64,000 nt of DNA from Ophiosphaerella korrae (taxonomy: Eukaryota > Ascomycota > Dothideomycetes > Pleosporales > Phaeosphaeriaceae), in assembly GCA_028456385.1 (NCBI GenBank), contig JALNQF010000024.1:62001-126000 (forward strand), in the 5' to 3' direction. A program made the translations under genes and the position numbers. Shown in pieces: positions 46,961-58,023 of this stretch. Within the stretch, counting starts at the first letter, position 1; each line of letters begins with the position of its first letter. Below the pieces are notes generated by a model. It did not search any database. It was given only the letters and a program-made list of their open reading frames with translations, and was not told the DNA's origin.

Positions 46961-48082
46961 TTTCCGCCTACCCTCGACCGTCGTCTAGGTGCATGGTTGA
47001 TCAATAAAAGTCTCACGAAGGAGTCGCGGTTGCATTATTAATGATGGGGTTGGGCGACTGATGATGATGATGCTTGAGTGTTGAACAGGGCTGATATGGT
47101 AATTCACTTCCTTTTGTTCTTCTTAGGCTACGCTCTTAGTCATTTGCCGGGTGCGGATGATTCGTTTGTAGTTCATGTAGATTACATTCGCTTGAAAAGA
47201 GAAATTATATTAATGTCAGGTTTACTACGAATTGAGTGTTTATTGCAACGAGATGGTTGAACGTATTCAGGTGCCTCATGTCTTCAGATCTCCGATTGTA
47301 TTTCATTTGGCGGAGTCTGCCTTGCGATGGGATACTAGGAAATGAGCGAGCCCTGTTTCTTGATATGCAGCTAAATATTGACCTGATCAATCACTCCGAT
47401 TCAGGCTTTGCTCAGCCTACATAGATGGGATCCCTTCCACATATTTTATAGTTTTAGCCCCTGCAACTTCTACTTTTGGATTTTGTCCTGCATCCCCCCT
47501 TTCGCTTGAACCAAGACGTTGGCGTAGCTTTGCGCAGCAACCCAAATATGAATCGCAATCATTTGGCCAGGCTATCACATACTACTACTACTACTACTAC
47601 TACTACTAGCCAGGCGGTATCTGACCAAGCGATCCCGTCAATCAGCGTCTACCCTATCATTCTCAGCCTTGTCAGCTGCAGCCTATCTCGGGAAGTACAG
47701 GATAGATTCGGGTTAGTGATCCGGGCAATGGCTAAGAGATTAGCTAACAATCCAGCAAATCGGTTCAATTCTCACTTGCATATGCAATGATCCCCGCTGC
47801 GCAGCAAAATAGCCCAAGAAAAGGGATCACAGATCTGTATCTGGATGAGGCCATGCACTCTTTGTCGAGCGGTGGACGTCAGTGTTACATTAGGCAAGTC
47901 GTTATAGGGTGGGAGACATGCGAATTGTCAGCGTGTGCAGCAAGGCTGAAGAGCAGAACTGCATCCCGAACGTCAATGCACTTTGAGGAGATTGCGAAGA
48001 ATCATGATAACAAGGATGATACAGACCGTATATTTCGTATAGCAGTTGACTCGTCTAATGAAATTCGCCACATCAAATCCTC
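46961..48082. other. intergenic region with a trinucleotide repeat
   Basis: About 1.1 kb. It marks the change from dense housekeeping genes to the looser right part of the window. Short frames at 47787-48086 have no family content. Confidence 0.45.
47581..47608. repeat. (ACT)9 microsatellite
   Basis: Nine tandem ACT units in non-coding DNA. Confidence 0.95.
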
Positions 48083-49002
48083 ATGATTTCCTCCTCATCT
48101 ATCACCCTTCTCTTTTCCCTCGCGAAGCTTTCCTTCTCAACGTGCTATCTCCCCAATGGCACTATAGCGGACGACCAAGGCACTCAGGTCTGCTCGTTCG
48201 ACCCTTCCAATTCCCTGCATAACACGTGCTGCCACGGCAAGTGGGAAAATGCTCCTAGAGGCGATCTCAAATTCGGCCGGCCCAAGGATGAATGTCTTCC
48301 CAACGGGCTGTGCCAAAACCGGGGCATGAGCACTAAACCTGGGGAGGAGGCACCGCCCTGGAACACATTTCTACCGCTTCTACTGCACAAAAAAGGACTG
48401 GGAGGGATGCCTGAATGTTTGCAATACGGGGGTATGTATGTTTTTTTTTTTTTTGTTCTTCGTCTACATGTGATAGAGATGCTGAGAAGTGTGCTAGCTC
48501 AACGCAAAAGACGTCGTCCCAACTCACGCCCTGCGACAACACGAATTCCTCTGAGAAATGATGCCGCGGCGATACGGCTAATTGCTGCATGCCTGGCAGC
48601 AAAGAGCAGCCCGTCGTCATACCGCGCTTCCTGGGAAATACATCTGCGCCCTCACAATCATCTTCGTCTTCGTTCCCCTTAGCAACGTCCCTTATTGCTG
48701 CCCCGGATAACAAGCACCAGCGCGACATTGGTATCGGCGTTGGCGTCGGGCTCGGTGTGCCCGCCATGCTAACTCTCGGTATAGCGATAGGTGTATATGT
48801 GATGAAACGCCGTCGTAGACAAGATCACGCCGAGGAGTTGGGCAGGGGGTATCGTGCGGAACGGGAGGCGCCGGAGATGGCCGTGGTCGAACTTGATGCG
48901 CCGCGGATGGAGTTGCCGGTTAATTGGGGCAATATGGAGCTTGAGGTTCGGAGGGGGTGTGAAGAGCTGGATGAGGGTGCGACGGCGAAACGGATTCCGT
49001 GA
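48083..49002 (+). pseudogene. Cys-rich secreted/single-pass membrane protein, broken
   Basis: The layout matches a fungal family of Cys-rich ectodomain plus single membrane pass. A signal peptide starts at 48083, followed by CYLPNGTIADDQGTQVC, HNTCCHGKWE and DECLPNGLCQNRG. Between about 48330 and 48360 the frame must shift to continue into HFYRFYCTKKDWEGCLNVCN. An intron starting GTATGT at 48432 contains a run of 14 T; its acceptor does not restore the family frame cleanly. Further on, DAEKCASSTQKTSS continues to SSEK, then a TGA at 48559-48561 sits where the family normally has Trp before Cys. After it, NCCMPGSKEQPV, the membrane segment IGIGVGVGLGVPAMLTLGIA and a basic cytosolic tail stay open to 49002. 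Two or more lesions make it non-functional as written. Confidence 0.65.
48441..48454. repeat. poly-T tract (14 T)
   Basis: Fourteen T inside the apparent intron of the broken Cys-rich gene. Confidence 0.85.
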
Positions 49003-49616
49003 GGAGAGATGATTGTGATGGGTATAGGTTGTGTGGGATGAGATGTTCGAGGAGGATTTCTGTCGTTAAAGTCGATACGTGAGATTGTATAGCTTTACTG
49101 GCCTAGGAATATGATCTAGATCTGCTTTCGGCTCATCAGAGTCTATTGGGATCAATGGCAGGTTTTCCAGAAAATTTATTCGTTGCAGCCGATTTGGCAT
49201 AAGTTGGCTGAGCCGCTGTCAATGTTCCCTTGTTTCTAATCATCGTGTGCCTCAACTGTAGACAAACTACTCTGAAAGCAGCGCTGTACCTTTCCCACTC
49301 AGCGCCGAAGTACAAAAGGTATATTTTTTGTATATGTATAATAAGTACTAGGGTTCAATGAACATTAGGAATGGGAATGGGGTCTTTTGATACCTAATTA
49401 GGAAAAATAAAGGTCATGTAAGTAGTAAGCTATGCTTAACTTTCGAACATGTTCCTAGAATCTCCATATCATATCTATATTATAACTAAATCCATAATCT
49501 TCTGAGTATTTGGTGACTGCGCAACAGATCAATTCAATATTTTCTGGCAACTCTCGAGGTCGCACCTACCCAAGTTGGGCGACTGTCTTAACGCAAGACA
49601 TCGCAAGGCTAGCACA
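49003..49616. other. intergenic region
   Basis: About 610 bp, A+T-rich around 49320-49500. It should hold the promoter of the AAA ATPase gene. No gene. Confidence 0.4.
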
Positions 49617-52600
49617 ATGGCCCTTATCCCACGTGAACGTCGCGAATCGATCGAACCTCCTACCGTGGAAGAGAACAATGCCTTCCCATTCTCTCACTTC
49701 GCTGCCCTCTACGGGAAGATTGATAGTGTAGTTAGCGCTCTGGAACAAAATGGAGACCATCATATTTTGTGGCGCGACCAGATTGGTCAGTTGAAAGAAG
49801 TGGCCGGGCCTTGCGGCGAATTGAGGGACAAGCCGAATTGGACATGAGCCTAGCGTCTGTGCATTGGTATGATGAGACTCTACATAGAAGGGCTGCGAGG
49901 AGAGATACGGGAGATGATTCTTATGACGAGAGGCCTCACTTGAGGACTAGGTCTAGAGCTCGACCTGCGACACAACCTGGTGTAGCACGCTTTATATCGC
50001 ACTATCCATCTTCTTTAATCGAAGAAGAATTTCAGGGCATTCGAAGAGTTGAAGGACAACAACGAAACCTAGGAATGCAGATGAGCGAGGGAGGCCGAAA
50101 CAATAAAAAAGGACAAAACCATGCGGAAGTAGAGCGAGGAACTGAAAGTAGCGAAAATGAGGAACTTGTTGAAGAACAACGAGTGTTACTCGAAAGGAGA
50201 GGGCCAACCAGGAAAATACGGATACCCTACCCGTCCCCCTCGCCCCCAGGACGTGCAAGATTAGATTACCATTCAAAGATAATGCAGAAGCATAGCCCGT
50301 TTACTGTGTGTTCTAGTCTAGAGCCGGAATTTTTATGTGGAGTTGATAGGGCACCCTTGGATGTCGATATGAGGAATCCGGAATGGAAGAACTTGAATAG
50401 GAGTCATATCATTGTGGCGTACTATAAAGACGTACCGAATCAAGGTCCGAGCGTAGAACGATACGCTGAGGTCGGGGATCGAATTCGGCGACAGGGAACG
50501 TTTAACAAACCCTTGAAACGACCCGAACGAATCCGTATCAACTCCTCGGTTCTGATTACGGAGTTGGAGAATATTACCGATATTTCTTCCACGGAATTTC
50601 CTCTCATGTGAGTATCGGATCTTCGCCCAATGTCTTCTCAGATTGACCCTCCTACAGACTTATTCCCCCGTATAAGGTAAGAACTGATAGCTAAAACTTA
50701 TATGAGTATGGATTTGCTCATGGTGCTTAGGCATTCTTCCTCTTCTGGCCTGAAATGCAAGAGAGACTTGAACAACTGAAGGAAAAGATCAATGAGGAGA
50801 CAAATCCACCAGAAGAGCTAATTGACAAGAAGAAACACCTAGAATATCTAGTTGAACTCATCAAACAGGACTTTGCCGATTTCATTGATATTATGAAACG
50901 CGCGGAGGAGAAAACACTTGAGACTATCAGCTTTCAAGATCTTTGGTACCTCTTCAACCCGGGAGACATTGTCATACCAAACTCCAACGGCTATGACCGA
51001 GCTTTCATGGTATACTCAGTTTCTGGCGGCAGAAATCGGCTCTCAAACGTAGATTCATATTCAAGCGAAGAAACCGTGTATGATGCTTTCCGCGGGCGCA
51101 GTGTGCGTCCTCGTGCTGAGAGACGTCGCCACCTCGAAGAACGTGACCTCAGACCTACCATATCCGGTCGAATGGCAAACTCCTCCAGCAAGGTCGGATC
51201 TCATACAGACCTTGCTCTCGATTGCTTTTATCTTGATTTTGATGGCGAATTTGTCGCGCCATGCCAAAGAACCTTGCATATCAAATACTTCCCCGGACAA
51301 AGAAGATCAGTGATATGGACATCATCCCAACTGGTTTCGATGATAAGAAAAACGCCATCCTCGACGATTTACGGAGACGTGGGGAGCGACGTATATCACT
51401 GCATAGACACAAGCTCTACCGTGGGACTCGTTGAATCGACTTCGGAGGAGGTTGTAGGTGAAGTATATATTGATCCTGAGACCGGGTATGTAGAAATTGG
51501 TGGCTGGTCCAAACACAACCCAGAGCTAGGGATATTGAGTCACTTTCCTCCAGAACCATCTGAATACACTTTTATCTCTCGCCCTATCAAGCGAACCACG
51601 AATCGGGACGCTATTTATATACGGGAGCGGGAACCTCCGGAGACCAATAGTGATATGGATGTTGAAATTGACATTGAGAGAATGGAAGAATTCCTGAGAA
51701 AATATTCGACACTGTTGAGCCCCGTCAATCCAAAGACACATCAACTGAGTTCTGATCAGTTTCTGCTTTTTCCTGAATGTACTTTGGGATACGTATTTCG
51801 TTCTCGGCGCTGGCTGTTTCTTTCTGAGGATGGCATTGAAGACATCACACGAACTGACGAAGAGCGGGAGAGAGGCTTCAATAATCTTGTCATTCCTCAA
51901 AACTATCGACAGATGTTGCTTGCCCTGGTTGAGAACCATGCAAGGGGGTCTGCAAACGTCCAAGGAATGGAATCAAGTGCGTCGGACATATGGATCTCGT
52001 TTCAGGAAAGGGGAACGGACTCATCATCCTTCTTCATGGACCTCCAGGTGCAGGAAAGACAAGTACAGCCGAGACAATCGCAGCTTACACAAAGCGGCCT
52101 CTGTACTCAATCACATGTGGGGATATCGGAACGATGCCAAAAGATATCGAAGAGAGTCTTGAAGACCACTTTCGACTGGCGAAAAAGTGGGGATGTGTAC
52201 TTCTTCTTGATGAAGCGGATATTTTTATGGCCAAGAAGGATTGGCATAGCATGGAACGCAACGCTGCGATTTCTGGTACGTGAACGCAACGAAGCCTCGA
52301 GCTGTAGACTGTGTAGACCAGCACGTTAACGTATCAACAGCCTTTCTACGAGTCCTAGAGTACTACTCGGGCATCCTGTTTCTTACAACCAATAGAATCG
52401 GTGTCATCGACAAGGCTTTCAAGTCTAGAATCCACGTCTCTCTTCGTTATCCCAGTCTGGACCTTCCTTCCACGACGAGCATTTGGAAAAACCTTCTCAG
52501 TGTTATAAGCCGCGAAAACGAAAAGCAGCCTATCAAGGTGGAGTTTGATGAGAATGATTTACTCGATTTTGCAGAGACACATTTCCGAAACCATGAAGCT

Positions 52601-53251
52601 GAGAAGACAACATGGAATGGCCGGCAGATCCGGAACGCGTTTCAAACGGCCATTGCACTTGGGCGCACGGATTGTATCAAGATGCTCAAGAAGAAAGGCT
52701 TAACTGAGGAAAACGCCGAGAAGAGAGGAAAAAAGAAGGGAAAGGAGAAATATCTGAAGATTTATCTCACAAAAAAGAACTTCACGAAGATCGCAAAAAC
52801 TGAGAATGAGTTTGAGGAATACATGATCAATGTCCGTGGCTCTGATATTGGCGTCGCAAAGAGTGAAATGGTCAGAAATGACGAGTACGCACCCGGTGGC
52901 GTAATGGTAGGGAGGGTTTATTCGCCTTTGCCCCAAGCTATCGCAAACCCGAGACATGTAGCCACCTCCAGGAAGCCGGTTGCATCCCTGAATTTAGAAG
53001 AACCGCCGCTACAGAAAACAAATCCGAGACATCAGAATAGCTACAATAGCGGTGGGGATGATGATGAGACGGACAGTAGTTCTGCAAGTAGCGATGACGA
53101 CTCCACGGATACTGGAGAAGCTGGTACATCAACTCCTTTGCCAGAGACAGGCAGCCGGCCCAATACGGTAGGAGGAACCCGGTATCCAGAAAAGTTTGTG
53201 AACTCTGAACACCCAATGAGGAGGGGCCGAACGCGGGAGATGATTTATTGA
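49617..53251 (+). CDS. DUF7025-AAA ATPase of the fungal accessory type
   Basis: Large AAA+ ATPase of a fungal-specific type with an N-terminal DUF7025-like region; cellular role unknown. Exons: 49617-49785, 49854-50607, a 19-nt exon 50658-50676, 50731-about 51927, about 51978-52275, 52341-53251; about 1115 residues. The N-terminal part is charged and disordered; then come IPPYKAFFLFWPEMQERLEQLK and the beta-rich DUF7025 region (LWYLFNPGDIVIPNSNGYDRAF). The ATPase has Walker A LLHGPPGAGKTSTAE, Walker B CVLLLDEADIF and sensor 1 ILFLTTNRIG, then the fungal lid. The tail is Ser/Asp-rich. Odd point: the frame changes just before Walker A. A 50-bp stretch 51928-51977 (weak donor GTTGAG, TCAAG end) keeps frame as an intron, but removes LVENHARGS, which looks conserved; a one-base deletion near 51985 is the alternative. 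Confidence 0.75.
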
Positions 53252-53309
53252 TTATACAACTGCACTATCAAGTAACATAGACTTGTAGATTTGCAACGGT
53301 GTCTGGAAC

Positions 53310-54467
53310 TCAAGTCGAGTGTTGGTAGTCCATAACTTCGTCGATCATCGAAGTGAGGCCTGGTAAGCTAGTCCCGCCATAAACACCAGCTAGACGACCA
53401 TGTCTAGGAATAGTCAAAACTTCACCCTCCTCAAACATCTCTTCAATTAATGTTGACCTAGCCGGGCTTGCAAGCAGTAATTTCAACACCGCTTTATGAT
53501 CCTTTCTGCACATACCCAACAATTCTTTCACGATCTCCCGCATCTCCTGCCCTCTACTTGCTGGCTCCTCAAAGAACTGAACACCATCAAGGACAATAAA
53601 AATCCTGCAGTCCTCGTCAAGCGTCTCTAACAGAGTTTCGAAAACCGAGCAGATACTTTTGATATCAGTGGGATCCAAGTTCCTCATACAAGCCAACAAA
53701 TCCTCCCAGAAATAGCATTACAAAAGCTCACCATCTGTAAGAGCAAACTCATCATCATCTCACTTGGATTTGAAAATATATCCATCTTATCCCTGTGCTG
53801 CCCACAGAAAAACGCCAACACCAACAAGCTATAATTCGTCTGCATGGTAGAGCGTATCGATTCCACAAGCTTCGCCGAGGAAAAAGAGGTCTCTGATTGT
53901 GGTAGTGAAGAGCCGCCGCCGTTGAGCGGGAGAATTGGATGGTCTAAGACGTGAAGGAAGGATTTCAAGAGCGGAGCGCGGATTAATGTGGTAAGGCGGT
54001 CGTGATCCAGGCGTTTGAGGTTGAACTGCATACTAACCAGGTTCTGGTAGTCGATGGGGATGAGAGACGGGTCATGTTGGTAGAAGGTCGTGAATTCTTC
54101 TGCAGATACGCCTTGAGGCAGAACTAGCTTTTTGTTCTTTAGACTGTGCTTTTTATTTGTGTTTGCCGATTTTTGAGCTGGAAAGTGTCAGTCATAGGTT
54201 AGGCGCGAGGCCCAGGATTAACGCACACTTGTTGCCAGACTCCGCCTGCTTCTCTATGTACACTTTTATTGCTTGAAGGAGAACCTCAGTCATCTCATCT
54301 ACAGAATAAAGCGTTAGCATCGTTGATATCTTTGATTTGAATACAGGAGCAAGGGGAAGAGGCTGAGACTGACTTGATGCGCTGCTAAAATTGTTAATTA
54401 TTTTCCCGCTATTACTATAGACTTGAGACCCTTGATTAACAGATGACGCTCCAACGCTTTCTGTCAT
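53310..54467 (-). CDS. NTPase-like protein with N-terminal amyloid-type motif, possibly broken
   Basis: Starts MTESVGASS followed by NQGSQVYSNSGKIINNF, nearly the same motif as the C-terminus of the divergent SesB-like gene. After it come a linker, VLPQGVSAEEFTTFYQHDPSLI, helices, LLVLAFFCGQHRD, and a Walker B-like strand CRIFIVLDGVQFFE. No Walker A is visible and no WD, ankyrin or TPR repeats follow, so it is shorter than a full NLR. Exons: 54467-54374 (a stop-free 75-bp intron 54299-54373 may or may not be removed), 54298-54227, 54177-53732, 53702-53310; about 334-359 residues. The gap 53703-53731 between SLLLQM and DLLACMRNLD has GTGAGC and AG ends but only 29 nt, too short for a normal intron. 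It may be an intron shortened by deletion. The gene converges with the AAA ATPase, 58 bp apart. Confidence 0.6.
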
Positions 54468-55105
54468 CCTTCCTCCTAGACGAGGAGCAAAGTTGAATAG
54501 ATAGGTTTGGGGTGTGTCAAAGCTTCAAATGCAATCCCTGATGGATCCTAAGTAATTCGCGCTAATATGTAACTCTATAACCGTTAACTTTGCAAGACAC
54601 GAATAAACCAGTCGAAGAAAGAGAGGCTGAAAAGCTGTGTTATCTCGAAAAACATATTTCCGGATTCCGTTATCAGTTTTCGCGAAAGGTCGTCATACTC
54701 GGTGAGTGAGTGACTACGGCACAGCCTCCACAGGCGTAAAGCGGGGTTGGTGAGGGGAGAGCTGATGCCCGTAAGCGAATCCGTAGCCGGATGGACGTTG
54801 AATGGACAGCCACGTCACTCGCTTACCCTCCTATACACGATTAAAGTTGGGTAAGGCAAAAACCTGCAATAACCCGGTACAAGCATTAGGGGTTAACCTA
54901 TTAGGAACTCACCTGTTGTCATGCTACTATATCCCTTTAGAAGGCGCAGCTGTAAGGCTGTGCCGGGCAGCAAAATCGACTTGGGTCTGGAACTTACCGC
55001 AAGCCTCGTAAGAGATGATAAGCTGAACTTTAGGACGTATTTTCATCAAGCACGTAACTGCAGCTCATCTTTAGGATCAATTCAAAAGCTGAAGGAACAG
55101 TCAGG
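54468..55105. promoter_or_regulatory. shared divergent region of the amyloid-motif gene pair
   Basis: 638 bp between the ATGs of the NTPase-like and SesB-like genes. No clear TATA box. Small plus-strand frames at 54802-55109 look random. Confidence 0.5.
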
Positions 55106-56302
55106 ATGAACGGGCTTATGGTTCTTCACGATCCCGAGGATGCCGACATCGAGTAAGTGCCTTGACGACTGGCATATCCCGTAGTCCTACCTCCCTGACC
55201 ATCACGCAGCATCGTCTTCGTTCACGGCCTTAATGGCGGTCGAACGAAAACCTGGACGAAAGACGAAACGCTCTGGCCTGCGGAGGTGCTTCCTAGAGAT
55301 GCCCCCTCTGCACGTATTTTGACTTTTGGCTATGATGCCAACATCGTGCATTTCTGGTCACGGCCTGCGGAGGGGAATCGGATTGATACATTCTCAAATG
55401 CCTTATCCTCTGTGTTGACTAACAATCGATCTGCTGCTGATGCTGTAAGTTATGTACAACTATCTTGATCGCTCGGAGCTCAAATATTGCATACAGACAA
55501 ATCGCCCCATAATTTTTGTCGCTCACAGCCTCGGTGGCCTAGTTGTTGCAAATGTATAGTTCCTATCCCTAGACTATAAATAAACTTGCTAAGTAATAAT
55601 TTAAACCCTCGTCGGTGCAGCCTCGAACTCCTACGGCGAGCTTTCTGCCGGCGTGCGCGGGATCATCTTCCTCGGGACTCCCCACAATGGCTCCAGCAAA
55701 GCCAAATGGGGCGAGCAAGCCCGAAAGTTCCTATCATATTTCAAACCCACAAATCCGGAGATTTTGAAAGATTTGGATCAGAAGTCAGAGAAGCTAGCAA
55801 AAATTGGGGATGCATTCCCGAATTTATTGACGACGAGAGGCAAGGAAGCAAGTACGAGGATTGAGGTGGTATGCTTTTACGAGGGGCAGCCGATGGGAAA
55901 GCTGGGGAAGGTGAGATTTTGCCTGGACATTCCAAGTTTCTTCCTAAAGAGATAATTACTAAAAGTGTAAAAAGATTGTCGATGAAAAATCAGCGACATT
56001 ACCAGGATACGAGAAGATCGAACTCGACGCCGACCACTCCGAAATGTGCAAGTATCCTAACGAAAACGACAACAATTATCGCCAAGTAGCAGGCCAGCTG
56101 GCAAAATGGTGTAAAGACTTCTCGAAACCTATTGACCCTCGAGCAAAGGTTAGAACTCACGTTGTACTTAGATATCATAGAACAGTAAGCTGATAAGTTT
56201 TAGGAGGGAGGCCACAACGCATTTTTCTCGGGGACTAATTATGGGCTTCAGCAGTACTCGAATACAGGATCTCAGACAAATAATTTTGGATTCAAAGGTT
56301 AA
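55106..56302 (+). CDS. SesB-like alpha/beta-hydrolase effector with C-terminal amyloid-type motif
   Basis: Resembles SesB-type lipase-like effectors, which in fungal NLR systems act downstream of an amyloid signal. Exons: 55106-55152, 55210-55444, 55497-55553, then 55641-55910 (or from 55621), 55975-56148, 56204-56302; 293 residues with the first choice. Segments: IVFVHGLNGGRTKTWTK (oxyanion region), ILTFGYDANIVHFW, the nucleophile elbow IIFVAHSLGGLVVAN, RGIIFLGTPHNGSSKAKWGE, then ELDADHSEMCKY, with the likely catalytic His. The separate last exon encodes GTNYGLQQYSNTGSQTNNFG, the motif shared with the divergent neighbour. Odd point: using the strong acceptor at 55620 leaves the frame one base short after VVAN; acceptor 55640 keeps frame but drops six residues (SNSYGE). 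A lost G at the donor would explain this. No signal peptide, so cytosolic. Confidence 0.8.
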
Positions 56303-56386
56303 ATAAATAGCCATACGGCGTAGAGGGTACATCGAGATGTTAGGTTTTATATAGATATCATATTACTATAAAATGATTTGTTAATG

Positions 56387-58023
56387 TCAGCTCGACACTA
56401 GAAAAAAAAAAGGGAAAAGTCCTTGGGTAATCCAACTGAGCCAGCAACGGCCAACTCTAGCCATCGATTTAACGCTACTGCTGGTACCTGGTTCTCGTAG
56501 TTTCGTGCTGGTCGGAGCTGCAGAGCCTTTATCTCCGGTTGTGACGAAATCTGATATTCGCCCGCCCGTTTCCGATACCACAATTGATATCGTGCTTCTA
56601 TCCATCACGACTTGTACCACACCCGTTGCGAGCGAAATCGTCATTCTACCTATAGTCGTCACACCGCCAAGTGGTAGTAACTGCCCGTTTGGCAGCATCA
56701 AGCCTCCGCCAGAAGATGCAGGAAGAAGTGAGAAACCCGATGGGAGTGCTCCGGCTGGGAGCGTCGTCCCGCCTAATACTACGACTGTTGGTCTCGCGGT
56801 GATCGGAATGGTTGCGGTGCCGACTATCAGAGCTGAAGATGCATAATCGAGCGATACGCGAATAGTGCCTATCGTAGTCACTTCGCCGGGTTTAAGCGAA
56901 TATGCTAGCTGAGTTATGTTGATTGGCTGTCCGTCGATCGTTATTATTGAGAGCATACCTCTGACGAGGTCTTGGGGTAGTGCGATAATGTGAGTATTAT
57001 CTACCACCAAGAAAGAGGCAGAGTTGTCAAAGAAGACCGGAATGTTGTTGATGTTGGTATGCTGCCCAGGGACAATTGGACTGGCTGCCCCACTGATGAA
57101 GATAGCAGTGCGTTGCGGGTCGAATATGACTGGCCCAATACCGGGCAAAGTTACTGGACTTTTCGAACGGATTTCTGGAGCACTTTGGGTTTCAGCACCA
57201 GGTATATTCCCGGCCGTTTTCTGTGGAGGTAGGGCATTTGAAGCAGGTTTTGGTGCAGGGATGATATCATTTGGTTGCTGAGTATTTGTCATAGGAGGCG
57301 TGAAAGCTGCGGATCTACGATTTGATTAGATACAAGTTATTTAAGCAGATTCCCGTACCTACTGTGCCTTACAATGGTAGGTTTAAAGGTAGGAGGATGA
57401 AGGTAGTTATAATCGAAAAGTGTCTCAGCTATAATCGCAGTTACTTCCTCAATCGTCGTATAATCCATGGTCTTATCGACTGTCCGCGCAAACTCAGAGA
57501 CCGCTACGCATCCTGTAAGCGAACGCGGTAGTGAGGCTGGGTTAGAAGTAGACAACTTCTTATTCGCAGCTGTGCTGGGTACTGTTAGCATATTATCGTT
57601 TCTGGAAATAATTGCACATACAGGGATGAGTTTGTTACCCAGGGCACCATTCCGATCTTCGCTTTCACATGGATATCATCAAGGCTTATGCTTCTATTTG
57701 GCTGGCGAAGTACCCTCGTTGATACTGTATCATTATAAAAAGGTGTGATCAAAACCATTACATAGTATGAACGTGTAATTGTCACAGTTTTAGTAATTGT
57801 TTTGCCCTGCGGAGGGTTGAGAGATACCGTGCATAGAGAGGTCGAACTAGGTCTCGTAAAGGTTTGTATTGGCAATGCGATAGAGCTGTCTAAGGAGGCT
57901 AAATATCATAAGCTGTGTGACTCGCGTCTGGAATACCAAGAGTTTACCTGATGCGACTGGGTAGAGTAGTCCCAAGACTAGCGAAGCTATGAGTCGTTGC
58001 GAAACTACCAAACTGTAAGCCAT
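56387..58023 (-). CDS. secreted, possibly GPI-anchored repeat-like surface protein
   Basis: Four exons agree in frame: 58023-57948, 57889-57622, 57574-57363 and 57306-56387; introns 58, 47 and 56 bp; 491 residues. Residues 1-25 (MAYSLVVSQRLIASLVLGLL then YPVAS) form a signal peptide. The middle is Thr/Pro-rich (TITKTVTITRSYYV). The C-terminal 250 residues are beta-type, built from imperfect copies of a motif in which a Thr/Ile/Gly core recurs (GEVTTIGTIRVSLDYASSAL, GGVTTIGRMTISLATGVVQV, each followed by a Val-rich strand). This style occurs in fungal cell-surface proteins. The end WLSWITQGLFPFFFLVSS is hydrophobic and could be a GPI signal. Function unknown. The last intron could also use GTACGG with the TCGTAG acceptor. 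Confidence 0.7.

Noticed and set aside
52000..52329. Continuation of the DUF7025 frame through the AAA core
   Set aside because: It reads Gln/Arg-rich nonsense there, while the adjacent frame has perfect Walker A and B motifs.
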